Below are positions 1 through 6,697 of a stretch of DNA of 7,698 bases, one piece after another (within the stretch, counting starts at the first letter, position 1; each line of letters starts with the position of its first letter). Under the pieces are notes generated by a model. It had not been told where the DNA came from, did not search any database, and saw only the letters and a list, made by a program, of their open reading frames with translations. The translations under genes and the position numbers were made by a program. Source of the DNA: Gallionellaceae bacterium CG11_big_fil_rev_8_21_14_0_20_60_62 (lineage in GTDB: Bacteria; Pseudomonadota; Gammaproteobacteria; Burkholderiales; Gallionellaceae); assembly GCA_002787455.1 (NCBI GenBank), contig PCWU01000040.1:1-7698 (forward strand). The letters are read 5' to 3'.

Positions 1-445
1 TCATGCCCAGCGGCTTCTTGATCCCTTCCTGCCCGTCGATGCTGAACTCCTGCTCCAGGATGTGCAGGATCTGCTGGTCGCCCGGCAGGCTGATCGAGCT
101 GGCGGTCTCGATCGCGCGCACCACATCGGTCTGCGCGACCTCCTTGTCCTTGATCTTGATCATGCCGTGCGCGTTCGAGCTGCGGATATGCCCGCCCGCG
201 ATGCCGGTATAGACCTCGCGGATCTTGCAGTCCGCCATCAGTTCGGCTTCCTGCAGCGCCTGCTGGATGGCGCCGACTGTGGCATCGATGTTCACCACCA
301 TGCCTTTCTTCATGCCGGACGATTCGTGCATCCCGGCGCCGATCACTTCCAGCGTACCTTCGGCCGTCATCTCGGCCACGATGCAGGCGATCTTGGAAGT
401 GCCGATATCCAGCCCGACAATCAGATTCTTGCTTTCCTTGCTCAT
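1..445 (-). CDS. ftsA: FtsA, actin-like FtsZ membrane tether (3'-truncated by window edge)
   Basis: Actin/Hsp70-superfamily ATP-binding protein that anchors FtsZ to the inner membrane and recruits later division proteins. The first 148 residues are present and run off the low-coordinate edge; the last complete codon ends at base 2. The sequence starts MSKESKNLIVGLDIGTSKIA, which holds the actin-like phosphate-1 loop (GLDIGTSKIA, 11-20). It continues with the IA/IC domain pattern, including VVNIDATVGAIQQALQEAE (50-68), VYTGIAGGHIRSSNAHGM (79-95), VVRAIETA (108-115) and ILHILEQEFSIDGQEGIKKP (126-145), all typical of FtsA. The ATP-site second half and the C-terminal amphipathic helix are outside. 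The gene starts 15 nt after the ftsQ stop, the only real gap in the window, with a strong Shine-Dalgarno. ftsZ would be expected next, outside the window. Confidence 0.97.
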   Translation of the reverse strand, partial: MSKESKNLIVGLDIGTSKIACIVAEMTAEGTLEVIGAGMHESSGMKKGMVVNIDATVGAIQQALQEAELMADCKIREVYTGIAGGHIRSSNAHGMIKIKDKEVAQTDVVRAIETASSISLPGDQQILHILEQEFSIDGQEGIKKPLGM

Positions 446-450
446 TCTTT

Positions 451-457
451 CTCCCCC
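451..457 (-). promoter_or_regulatory. ftsA Shine-Dalgarno
   Basis: The coding strand reads GGGGGAG, then five bases (AAAGA), then the ftsA ATG at 445. It lies in the 15-nt ftsQ-ftsA gap, the only intergenic space in the window. FtsA can therefore be initiated independently of upstream translation. Confidence 0.75.
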
Positions 458-460
458 GCC

Positions 461-1147
461 TCAACTATTGGCCACGGCAAATCCATCGCGATAACGCAAA
501 TCAATCCGGCGCACCCGAGGCATGGCCGCCTGACTGGACGGATACACGCGGACGAAACGCGCCAGCCGTTCACTTGTCGCCTCGCGCCCCAGTGCCAGTT
601 GCAAGCCGTCGTCCAGTTCGATCTGCCAGGCCATGCGCGGCGACAGCACGACGCGCGCAACCTGCCGCTGCAGCGGCGCCAGCAACTGATTCATCTCGCC
701 ATAGGCCTGCGCAACCAGCAGTGCGTTGTGCGCTTCGCCGCTGAATGCCGGCAGCGGCTCGTCCGTATCGGCGTGAAACACTTCGCCGTGGGTGTTCACC
801 AGATCGCTCTGGTTCCAGCGTGCCAGCGCGATGTGCTCTTCCAGCTCAATTTCCAGCGTCCACGGGAACTTGCGCCGCACACTTGCCCGGCGCACCCAGG
901 GCAACCGCTCCAGCGCCTGCCTTGTGCGCTGCAGATCGACGGTGAAAAAATTGCCATGCACCTGCGCCGTCACCGTGCGCAATTGGGCTGCCGTGATATG
1001 ACCCGGGGCAGCCGTCAACGCCACCGCGCGCAGGGCAAACTGCGGCAGATGCACGGCGTAATTCAAACCGTTCCATACGATCCACAGCGCGCTCAATCCC
1101 AGCACCAGATTGGTGAATGCGCGCAAACGATCCGCATCAGCCCACAT
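461..1147 (-). CDS. ftsQ: FtsQ, divisome scaffold protein with POTRA domain
   Basis: Bitopic inner-membrane protein that bridges early and late division proteins, chiefly through the FtsB/FtsL complex. The product is 228 aa, shorter than the about 276 aa of E. coli. A cytoplasmic tail of about ten residues ([10 protein letters not shown]) is followed by one membrane segment (about 11-31) and a periplasmic POTRA domain (about 36-104: [16 protein letters not shown] ... [21 protein letters not shown] ... [18 protein letters not shown]). The beta domain follows (about 105-228) with the [10 protein letters not shown] element and the typical C-terminal [13 protein letters not shown] 1147 lies inside the end of ddl (11-nt overlap) and is preceded by a good GGAGG six bases upstream, so it can be initiated independently as well as by coupling. 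The identification rests on the POTRA-like FtsQ pattern plus the position between ddl and ftsA. No truncation is apparent. Confidence 0.96.
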   Translation of the reverse strand: MWADADRLRAFTNLVLGLSALWIVWNGLNYAVHLPQFALRAVALTAAPGHITAAQLRTVTAQVHGNFFTVDLQRTRQALERLPWVRRASVRRKFPWTLEIELEEHIALARWNQSDLVNTHGEVFHADTDEPLPAFSGEAHNALLVAQAYGEMNQLLAPLQRQVARVVLSPRMAWQIELDDGLQLALGREATSERLARFVRVYPSSQAAMPRVRRIDLRYRDGFAVANS

Positions 1148-2051
1148 GACTTGCCTCCAATATGCGCAGCGCCAGTTGCTCGAAGCTGATCCCCTTCTGC
1201 CGCGCCGCCATCGGCACCAGGCTGTGGTCGGTCATCCCCGGCGAGGTGTTCGCCTCCAGCACATAAGCCTTGCCGTCCTCCGCGCCGCGCAGGAAATCCA
1301 CCCGCCCCCAACCTTCTCCGCCGATCAGTGCAAATGCCTGCAAGGCCAGCTGCTGCATCGCCGCCTCGTCCGCCGCACTCAGTCCGCACGGGCACAGGTA
1401 GCGCGTGGCATCGCTCAGATATTTCGCGTCGTAGTCATAAAACTCGTTGGCCGGTTCGATCTTGATCACCGGCAGCGCCTGCCCGCCGAGAATCGCCACC
1501 GTGTATTCGCCGCCGCTGACAAAACTCTCGGCCAGCACCACCTTGTCGTGGCGGGCCGCCTCGGCATAGGCGGCGGGCAACTCCGCCACCGTGCGCACTT
1601 TGCTGATGCCCACGCTGGAACCTTCATTGGCGGGCTTCATGAACAGGGGCAGATCGAGATGGTCGGCCAATGCAGACCAGTCGGTCGGCGCAGTCAGCGC
1701 CTCGTACTCCGGGATCTGCAATCCGGCCGCCTGCCAGATCATCTTGCTGCGCCACTTGTCCATGGCGATGGCGGAGGCCATCACGCCGCTGCCGGTGTAG
1801 GGGATGCCCATCAGTTCCAGCGCGCCCTGCACCGTGCCGTCCTCGCCGAAGCGCCCGTGCAGGGCGATGAACGCGCGGTCGAATTTTTCTTCGCGCAACG
1901 CATGCAGATCGCGCTCGGCCGGATCGAAGGGATGCGCAGCAACGCCCGACTTTCGCAGCGCCGCCAATACCGCCGCGCCGCTCTTCAGCGACACCTCGCG
2001 CTCGGCCGAACGGCCGCCGAGCAATACCGCCACTTTCCCGAATTTGCTCAC
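1137..2051 (-). CDS. ddlB: Ddl, D-alanine:D-alanine ligase (DdlB type), GTG start
   Basis: ATP-grasp ligase that makes D-Ala-D-Ala for the stem pentapeptide; cytoplasmic. The product is 304 aa (E. coli DdlB about 306). Motifs: [16 protein letters not shown] (10-25) with the D-Ala-site Glu, [13 protein letters not shown] (64-76), GIPYTGSG (82-89), [15 protein letters not shown] (137-151) with the ATP-binding Lys and omega-loop Ser, [12 protein letters not shown] (203-214) with the DdlB-type Tyr, GWGRVDF (247-253), and [16 protein letters not shown] (265-280) with metal ligands Glu266 and Asn268. The Tyr in the EFYDYDAKY region argues for D-Ala-D-Ala rather than D-Ala-D-Lac specificity. The frame opens to an ATG at 2240, but that extension reads out-of-frame murB; GTG 2051 restores the family N-terminus ([13 protein letters not shown]) and forms a GTGA overlap with the murB stop. 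A GGGAG lies 10 nt upstream. The 3' end overlaps ftsQ by 11 nt. Confidence 0.97.
   Translation of the reverse strand: MSKFGKVAVLLGGRSAEREVSLKSGAAVLAALRKSGVAAHPFDPAERDLHALREEKFDRAFIALHGRFGEDGTVQGALELMGIPYTGSGVMASAIAMDKWRSKMIWQAAGLQIPEYEALTAPTDWSALADHLDLPLFMKPANEGSSVGISKVRTVAELPAAYAEAARHDKVVLAESFVSGGEYTVAILGGQALPVIKIEPANEFYDYDAKYLSDATRYLCPCGLSAADEAAMQQLALQAFALIGGEGWGRVDFLRGAEDGKAYVLEANTSPGMTDHSLVPMAARQKGISFEQLALRILEASHVG
1154..1158 (-). promoter_or_regulatory. ftsQ Shine-Dalgarno inside ddl
   Basis: A GGAGG sits six bases before the ftsQ ATG at 1147, inside the last codons of ddl. It is the best Shine-Dalgarno among the overlapping genes and supports the chosen ftsQ start despite the 11-nt overlap. 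Confidence 0.75.
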
Positions 2052-2965
2052 TTTGCTTTTTCTCCCGCTATCCGCACCTCGGTGTGCAGCTCGATCCCCG
2101 TCTGGCGCAACACCGTTGCCCGCACTTCTCCGATCAAATCCTCGATGTCCGCCGCGCTTGCACCCCCCAGGTTGACGATGAAATTGGCGTGTTTCTCCGA
2201 CACCTGCGCGCCGCCAATCCGCTTGCCTTTCAGTCCGCAACTTTCAATCAGGCGCGCCGCGTGATCGCCCGGCGGATTGCGAAATACCGAGCCGCAATTC
2301 GGCAGCTGCAACGGCTGGCTCGCGCTGCGCTTCTCCATCAGCGCCTTGATCTGCTGCCGCGCGGCCTCGGCATCTCCCTGCTCGAACTTCAACCAGGCAC
2401 CGACGAAAAATTCTTCATTCGCTTTGCGCAATGCCACATGCCGATAGCCGATTTCGTATTCCTGCGGCGCGCGTTCCAGCAGCTCGCCGCCGCGCGCCAG
2501 CACTTGCACGCGCACCACTTTCTGCCAGGTCTCGCCGCCATAGCAGCCGGCATTCATCGCCAGCATGCCGCCCAGTGTGCCGGGGATGCCGACGAAGAAT
2601 TCGGCACCGCATAGATGGTTAGTCGCGGCAAAGCGCGCGAGCTTGGCGCCCGCCACGCCGGCTTGCGCGTAGATCAGATCGCCCTCCCTGCGCAACTCGG
2701 CCAGCCCCCCGAGCAGCAGCAATACCGTGCCGCGAAATCCGCCGTCGCGCACCAGCAGATTGCTGCCGAGACCCACCGCCAGCAGCGGTTCATCCGCCGG
2801 TGTCCGGCGCAGGAACGTTTGCAAATCGGCCAGGTCTGCCGGTTGATACACACGCTGTGCGACACCACCGGCGCGCCAGCTGGCATGGCGCGACATGGGC
2901 TCGTCGCGGAGCATCTCTCCACGCAACCCTTCAGCCCTGAACTCTGTCGGTTCGCTCATGTTCAT
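2048..2965 (-). CDS. murB: MurB, UDP-N-acetylenolpyruvoylglucosamine reductase (type II-like)
   Basis: FAD- and NADPH-dependent cytoplasmic enzyme that reduces UDP-GlcNAc-enolpyruvate to UDP-MurNAc, the MurC substrate. The product is 305 aa, short like type II MurB (E. coli type I is about 342). FAD-binding motifs are [12 protein letters not shown] (65-76) and [20 protein letters not shown] (126-145). YRHV (174-177) holds the substrate-site Arg. [10 protein letters not shown] (223-232) holds Ser226, the expected proton donor. HTEVRIAG (294-301) holds the conserved Glu296. The CYGGE form and the lack of the extra C-terminal segment support type II. The start is ambiguous: ATG 2965 overlaps the murC stop as ATGA, and ATG 2959 two codons later starts MSEPTEF. 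Neither has a clear Shine-Dalgarno within 15 nt, so translation probably depends on termination-reinitiation from murC. The stop overlaps the ddl GTG start as GTGA. Confidence 0.97.
   Translation of the reverse strand: MNMSEPTEFRAEGLRGEMLRDEPMSRHASWRAGGVAQRVYQPADLADLQTFLRRTPADEPLLAVGLGSNLLVRDGGFRGTVLLLLGGLAELRREGDLIYAQAGVAGAKLARFAATNHLCGAEFFVGIPGTLGGMLAMNAGCYGGETWQKVVRVQVLARGGELLERAPQEYEIGYRHVALRKANEEFFVGAWLKFEQGDAEAARQQIKALMEKRSASQPLQLPNCGSVFRNPPGDHAARLIESCGLKGKRIGGAQVSEKHANFIVNLGGASAADIEDLIGEVRATVLRQTGIELHTEVRIAGEKAK
2062..2066 (-). promoter_or_regulatory. Probable ddl Shine-Dalgarno inside murB
   Basis: A GGGAG lies ten bases before the ddl GTG at 2051, inside the 3' end of murB. Spacing is slightly long, and together with the GTGA overlap it suggests partly coupled initiation. 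It supports the GTG start over the upstream in-frame ATG at 2240. Confidence 0.55.
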
Positions 2966-4419
2966 TTTTGCGTCAGTTGCTTCAATTGACTCGGCACGCC
3001 GCCGATGGAACCCGCGCCCATGGTCAGCACCACATCGCCGTCGCGCGCCATCTGCAGGATGGCTTGCGGCATGTCGGCGATGCTCTCCACAAATACCACC
3101 TCGTTCTGTCCGGCCACGCGCAAGGCGTGCATCAGGCCGCGCCCGTCTGCCGCAACGATGGGCGCTTCGCCCGCCGCATACACTTCCGCCAGCGCCAGCG
3201 CGTCCACCGTTCCCAGCACTTTGACGAAGTCCTCGAACAAGTCGCGCGTGCGGGTGTAGCGGTGCGGCTGGAACGCCAGCAGTAAACGCCTGCCGGGAAA
3301 GGCGCCGCGCACCGCTGCCAGAGTCGCCGTCATTTCAACCGGGTGATGGCCGTAATCGTCAATCAAGGTAAAGCTGCCGCCTGCGGCAGCGGCGTTTACC
3401 CCCCCGCCCTCCGGGAGACGGCTGGGGAGAGGGATTTCCCCATAGCGCTGCATGCGCCGCCCCACACCCTCGAATTCGGCCAGCGCGTCAACAATGGCAG
3501 ACGGCGCAACGCCGACTTCCAGACCGACCGCGATGGCCGCCAGCGCATTCAACACGTTGTGCTCCCCGGCCAGATTGAGCGTGATGTCCAGATCCAGAGG
3601 TTTCCCCTCGTACACACATTTCTCGTCGTGGCGGCACTGCGCGATGAAGCGCATCCGACCGCCCTCGTGACGCACGTTCACCGCGCGGATTTGCGCCTCG
3701 TCACTCAAACCGTAAGTCGTCACCGGCTTGCTGATGCGCGGCAATATCTCGCGCACGTTGGCGTCATCCACACACAACATAGCGCGACCGTAGAACGGCA
3801 GACGCTCGATAAAATCAATGAATGCCTGTTTCAATTTGTTGAAGTCGTGGTCGTAGGTCTCCATGTGGTCGGCATCGATATTGGTGACGACCGCCAGAAT
3901 CGGCGTGAGATACAGGAACGACGCGTCCGACTCGTCCGCCTCCGCGACGATGAACTCGCCCGTGCCCAGCCGCGCATTGGCCCCGCTGCTGTTGAGCCGC
4001 CCGCCGATGACGAAAGTCGGATCAAACCCGCCCTTGGCCAGCACCGTGGTGACCAGCGAGGTCGTCGTCGTCTTGCCGTGCGTGCCCGCCACCGCAATGC
4101 CCTGGCGCAGGCGCATCAGCTCGGCCAGCATCACCGCGCGCGGCACCACCGGGATGCGCTGCGCGCGCGCCGCCAGCACTTCCGGGTTGTCCGCCTTGAC
4201 TGCGGTGGAAGTCACCACCGCATCGGCATCGCGCAAATTCATCGCATCGTGTCCCTGATGGATCTCGGCGCCCAGTTCGCGCAAGCGCATGATCACCGTG
4301 CTGTCGGCCAGATCAGACCCGCTCACCTTGAATCCGAGATTGAGCATCACCTCGGCGATGCCGTTCATGCCGGAGCCGCCGATACCGACGAAGTGGATGT
4401 TTTTAATTTTGTGCTTCAT
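2962..4419 (-). CDS. murC: MurC, UDP-N-acetylmuramate:L-alanine ligase, with an in-frame repeat insertion
   Basis: Cytoplasmic ATP-dependent ligase that adds L-Ala to UDP-MurNAc, the first step of stem-peptide synthesis. The product is 485 aa, about family size. Motifs: [14 protein letters not shown] (11-24, UDP-binding Rossmann loop), [10 protein letters not shown] (112-121, P-loop), [12 protein letters not shown] (158-169), [10 protein letters not shown] (180-189, metal-site His), [11 protein letters not shown] (285-295), GVGRR (318-322), [10 protein letters not shown] (354-363), [16 protein letters not shown] (383-398) and GAGSI near the end. Between RYGE (325-328) and IDDYGHHP there are 24 residues, including [14 protein letters not shown] (329-342); about half that number is usual in betaproteobacterial MurC as I recall it. 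This is the second copy of the repeat seen in murG. I chose ATG 4419 (ATGA overlap with the murG stop, GGAG 8 nt upstream). An in-frame ATG at 4437 would add six residues (MYGVGG) and is less likely. The stop overlaps murB as ATGA. Confidence 0.98.
   Translation of the reverse strand: MKHKIKNIHFVGIGGSGMNGIAEVMLNLGFKVSGSDLADSTVIMRLRELGAEIHQGHDAMNLRDADAVVTSTAVKADNPEVLAARAQRIPVVPRAVMLAELMRLRQGIAVAGTHGKTTTTSLVTTVLAKGGFDPTFVIGGRLNSSGANARLGTGEFIVAEADESDASFLYLTPILAVVTNIDADHMETYDHDFNKLKQAFIDFIERLPFYGRAMLCVDDANVREILPRISKPVTTYGLSDEAQIRAVNVRHEGGRMRFIAQCRHDEKCVYEGKPLDLDITLNLAGEHNVLNALAAIAVGLEVGVAPSAIVDALAEFEGVGRRMQRYGEIPLPSRLPEGGGVNAAAAGGSFTLIDDYGHHPVEMTATLAAVRGAFPGRRLLLAFQPHRYTRTRDLFEDFVKVLGTVDALALAEVYAAGEAPIVAADGRGLMHALRVAGQNEVVFVESIADMPQAILQMARDGDVVLTMGAGSIGGVPSQLKQLTQK
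3373..3390. repeat. Perfect 8-bp inverted repeat in murC next to the repeat copy
   Basis: GCTGCCGC (3373-3380) and GCGGCAGC (3383-3390) are exact reverse complements separated by two bases; a 7-bp stem with a 4-base loop is sterically more likely. It encodes AAAGGS (MurC 344-349) and starts 8 nt downstream, in coding sense, of a 7-G run. It may be the flank of the inserted element or simply Ala/Gly codon use in a GC-rich gene. No T-run follows in the coding direction, so it is not an intrinsic terminator. Confidence 0.7.
3394..3435 (-). repeat. Palindromic GC-rich repeat, copy 2 (degenerate), inside murC
   Basis: A 42-base segment on the coding strand, read in frame as [14 protein letters not shown] (MurC 329-342). 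It aligns without gaps to the murG copy at 4869-4910 in the same orientation and codon phase, with about 11 differences. Its central inverted repeat is weaker (CTCC-G-GGAG core at 3409-3417), so it looks older or more decayed. It falls in the loop between RYGE and the IDDYGHHP motif, where this MurC is about 12 residues longer than betaproteobacterial relatives as I recall them. An alternative is a native low-complexity loop that converged on similar composition; the gapless same-frame match makes that less likely. Confidence 0.65.
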
Positions 4420-5537
4420 CCCGCCAACTCCATACAAACTTTAGCCACTTGCGCCGTCGCATCCGGTTTCGCCAAGCTGCGTGCCGCTAGCGCCATCGCC
4501 AGCAATTTTCCCCGCGTCAGTTCACGCAGCAATTGCGCCAATTTCTCCGCGCTCAATTCTTTCTGCGGCAGCAAAATCGCCGCGCCCTGCTCGCTCAAAA
4601 AACGCGCGTTGCGGGTCTGGTGATCGTCCACCGCGAACGGGAAAGGCACCAGCACGCTGGCCACGCCCGCCGCCGCCAGTTCGGCGACGGTCAAGGCCCC
4701 GGCGCGGCAGATCACCACATCGGCCTGCGCGTACTGCTGCGCCATGTCGTCGATGAAGGCGAGAATGTCGGCCCGTACACCAGCCTGCGCATACAGTGCC
4801 TGCACCGTCCCGAGATTTTTCTTGCCGGTTTGATGCACCACATTAAACGAACACTCGCGCAGCGAGCCGGTTGCCCCCTCTCCCGCCGGGGGAGGGTTGG
4901 GGTGGGGGAGCGCTCCGCCGCTCAGCAGCGCCAGCGCTTTGGGCAATGCCTCATTCAAAGCCCGCGCGCCCAGACTGCCGCCGACCACCAGCACGTTCAA
5001 CTTGCCGCTGCGTTGTGTGTAACGCGCGTTCGGGTCGGGCAATGCAGCGATGTCGGCGCGCACCGGGTTGCCGCACCATGTCGTGTTGCGCAGCACATCC
5101 GGGAAACCGCTCAACACGCGCGTCGCCAGTTTCGCCAGCACCTTGTTGCTCAATCCGGCGATGGAATTCTGTTCATGGATCAGCAGCGGCCGGCGCAGGA
5201 ATGCGGCCATCAGTCCTCCCGGCATCGTGATATAGCCACCCATGCCCAGCACCACATCGGGACGGTGGGCAAAGATCGCCGCCGCACTCTGCCACAAGGC
5301 GCGCGGCAGCGAGAACGGCAGCATCAACAGGCGCTGCATCCCTTTGCCGCGCACGCCGGAAAAATTGACCCATGCCACCGGATAGCCGTGTTGCGGCACC
5401 AGTTCCGCTTCCATGCTGTGCGGTGCGCCCAGCCACACGATGTTCCAGTTCTGCGCGCGCAAGGCATCGGCAACGGCCAGCCCCGGGTAGATGTGTCCGC
5501 CGGTGCCGCCCGCCATGATGAGGATGGTGCGGCTCAT
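4416..5537 (-). CDS. murG: MurG, lipid II-forming GlcNAc transferase, with an in-frame repeat insertion
   Basis: Transfers GlcNAc from UDP-GlcNAc to lipid I on the cytoplasmic face of the inner membrane, making lipid II (GT28, GT-B fold). The product is 373 aa; E. coli MurG is about 355. Motifs: [14 protein letters not shown] (10-23, acceptor-binding G loop), [10 protein letters not shown] (98-107), HEQNSIAG (121-128), GNPVR (156-160), [10 protein letters not shown] (186-195, start of the UDP-GlcNAc-binding domain), [14 protein letters not shown] (278-291) and [14 protein letters not shown] (298-311). Between GGSLGAR and VVHQTGKK lies an extra Pro/Gly-rich stretch (about residues 207-229, including [12 protein letters not shown] at 210-221), about 20 residues longer than I recall in relatives. 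It coincides with a repeat also found in murC. The place is an expected helix-to-strand surface loop, so activity is probably kept. ATG 5537 overlaps the ftsW stop as ATGA; the frame stays open far upstream but that part is out-of-frame ftsW. The stop overlaps the murC start, again as ATGA. Confidence 0.98.
   Translation of the reverse strand: MSRTILIMAGGTGGHIYPGLAVADALRAQNWNIVWLGAPHSMEAELVPQHGYPVAWVNFSGVRGKGMQRLLMLPFSLPRALWQSAAAIFAHRPDVVLGMGGYITMPGGLMAAFLRRPLLIHEQNSIAGLSNKVLAKLATRVLSGFPDVLRNTTWCGNPVRADIAALPDPNARYTQRSGKLNVLVVGGSLGARALNEALPKALALLSGGALPHPNPPPAGEGATGSLRECSFNVVHQTGKKNLGTVQALYAQAGVRADILAFIDDMAQQYAQADVVICRAGALTVAELAAAGVASVLVPFPFAVDDHQTRNARFLSEQGAAILLPQKELSAEKLAQLLRELTRGKLLAMALAARSLAKPDATAQVAKVCMELAG
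4428..4431 (-). promoter_or_regulatory. murC Shine-Dalgarno inside murG
   Basis: A GGAG lies eight bases before the murC ATG at 4419, within the last codons of murG. It favours this start over the in-frame ATG at 4437, which lies upstream of this GGAG and so could not use it. Confidence 0.6.
4876..4896. repeat. 9-bp inverted repeat (hairpin) in murG repeat copy
   Basis: On the plus strand, CCCTCTCCC (4876-4884) faces GGGGGAGGG (4888-4896) across a 3-base loop. Eight pairs are Watson-Crick and one is a T-G wobble. In the murG mRNA the same nine positions pair, with one C-A mismatch where the plus strand has T-G. It is the core of the repeat and not a terminator: no T-run follows in either direction, and it lies mid-gene. 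Confidence 0.8.
4888..4908 (+). other. Potential G-quadruplex motif on the murG template strand
   Basis: Four G-runs on the plus strand (5, 3, 4 and 5 Gs) are separated by loops of 1, 2 and 1 bases (A, TT, T). This meets the usual G3+N1-7 rule with very short loops. The plus strand is the template for murG, so the mRNA carries the C-rich complement. It overlaps the 3' arm of the hairpin, so the two structures would compete. Folding is inferred from sequence only. Confidence 0.65.
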
Positions 5538-6697
5538 ATCGGCAACCCCCGCGCAACACGTCTGTTTTCGTAGTCGATACGCAGCAACACCGCGACGGCA
5601 ACCAGATTCATCACCAGTCCGCTGCCGCCGAAACTCAGGAAGGGCAACGTCAGTCCCTTGGTCGGCAGCACGCCCATGTTGACGCCGATGTTGATCATCG
5701 CCTGCACGCCCAGCCAAACCGCGATGCCCTGCGCCACCAGCGCGGCATACAAACGGTCGGACATCGCCGCGTGGCGTCCGATGGAGAAAGCTCGCACGAT
5801 GAGCCAGGCAAACAGCAGGAGCACGGCACTCACCCCGACTAGCCCGAGTTCTTCGGCGATTACCGCGAGCAGAAAATCGGTGTGCGCCTCCGGCAGATAG
5901 AACAGTTTTTCCATGCTGCCGCCGAGACCGACGCCCAGCCATTCGCCGCGCCCGAAGGCGATTAGGGCATGGCTTAATTGATACCCCTTGCCGTAGGGGT
6001 CGGCCCAGGGATCGAGGAAACCCAGCACGCGCTGGGTGCGATATTCGGAAGAAAAGATTAGCGCGGCAAACGCCAGCGGCAACACCACGGCCAGGCCAAG
6101 GAACACTTTCAGGTTGAATCCGCCCAGCCACAGCGTACCCATGGCGACGACACAGATCACCACGAACGCGCCCATGTCCGGCTCCAGCAACAGCAGAATG
6201 CCAACCAATGCCATGACTGTCGCCATAGGCGCGAAGGACTTGAAGAAACTTTCGCGCACCGCACCCTTGCGCACGGCGTAATCGGCGGCATAAATCACCG
6301 CGAAGAATTTCATCATCTCCGACGGTTGCAAGTTGAACACCATCAACGAAAGCCAGCGGCGGCTGCCGTTGACCGACTTGCCGATGCCGGGAATCAGCAC
6401 CAGGATCAGCAACACGACGCCGGCCACAAACAGCAGCGGCGCGTATTTTTGCCAAGTCTGGGTTGGCACCTGGAATGCGATCACCGCGCAGACCAGACCG
6501 ATCGCCATGAACAGTCCGTGGCGCAACAAATAATAGGCGGCCTGATGGCCGGTATAGCGGCCGGCTTCGGCGGTGGCGATGGACGCGGAATACACCATCA
6601 CCAACCCGATCGACAGTAACGCGGTAACGATCCAGGTCAGGATGCTGTCGTATTCGGCCGGCTTGCGGCGCGGCGCTTGCAGCGCGGTATTTAGCAT
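5534..6697 (-). CDS. ftsW: FtsW, SEDS-family septal peptidoglycan glycosyltransferase
   Basis: Inner-membrane polymerase that builds septal glycan strands from lipid II together with its class B PBP partner (FtsI, not in window). The product is 387 aa, close to the family size. A short charged cytoplasmic tail ([17 protein letters not shown]) is followed by about ten hydrophobic segments, the first at about residues 18-38. SEDS motifs: [10 protein letters not shown] (107-116), PSEMMKF (125-131), LEPDMG (171-176), the long extracytoplasmic loop (about 217-270), and [17 protein letters not shown] (269-285), where Asp274 matches the catalytic Asp of SEDS enzymes. [20 protein letters not shown] (341-360) distinguishes FtsW/SpoVE from RodA only in part; the dcw context settles FtsW. 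I chose ATG 6697 although the frame is open about 186 nt upstream: that upstream stretch overlaps murD and lacks family similarity, while the chosen start gives a normal FtsW N-terminus. The Shine-Dalgarno is weak (GGGGT), fitting coupling to murD. The stop forms an ATGA overlap with murG. Confidence 0.97.
   Translation of the reverse strand: MLNTALQAPRRKPAEYDSILTWIVTALLSIGLVMVYSASIATAEAGRYTGHQAAYYLLRHGLFMAIGLVCAVIAFQVPTQTWQKYAPLLFVAGVVLLILVLIPGIGKSVNGSRRWLSLMVFNLQPSEMMKFFAVIYAADYAVRKGAVRESFFKSFAPMATVMALVGILLLLEPDMGAFVVICVVAMGTLWLGGFNLKVFLGLAVVLPLAFAALIFSSEYRTQRVLGFLDPWADPYGKGYQLSHALIAFGRGEWLGVGLGGSMEKLFYLPEAHTDFLLAVIAEELGLVGVSAVLLLFAWLIVRAFSIGRHAAMSDRLYAALVAQGIAVWLGVQAMINIGVNMGVLPTKGLTLPFLSFGGSGLVMNLVAVAVLLRIDYENRRVARGLPI

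Larger units (their letters stand above)
4869..4910 (-). repeat. Palindromic GC-rich repeat, copy 1, inside murG
   Basis: A C-rich then G-rich 42-base segment on the coding strand, read in frame as [14 protein letters not shown] (MurG 210-223). Hand alignment without gaps to 3394-3435 gives about 31 of 42 identical bases, in the same orientation and same codon phase. The core is an inverted repeat (4876-4896). The encoded peptide resembles the Pro/Gly-rich LPHPNPLPEGEG-like strings that I recall from translated dispersed repeats in many proteobacterial genomes; this is memory, not a search. It sits where MurG is about 20 residues longer than relatives, so insertion is the likely origin. The exact insertion boundaries are not determinable from one genome. 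Confidence 0.75.

Noticed and set aside
2052..2240. N-terminal extension of Ddl from an ATG at 2240
   Set aside because: The extra 63 residues are the out-of-frame reading of murB and match nothing in the Ddl family. GTG 2051 gives the normal N-terminus.
4871..4910. GC-rich hairpin in murG as an intrinsic terminator
   Set aside because: No T-run follows the stem in the transcription direction and the stem lies mid-gene in an intact essential gene.
62..5573. Long plus-strand open frames (62-1189, 1110-2264, 3343-4623, 4533-5573; 346-426 codons each) opposite the dcw genes
   Set aside because: They are antisense shadows of well-identified minus-strand genes. Their products are His/Arg/Gln/Ala-rich with no recognisable domain, as expected from reverse-reading GC-rich codons. 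I see no convincing start region for any of them.
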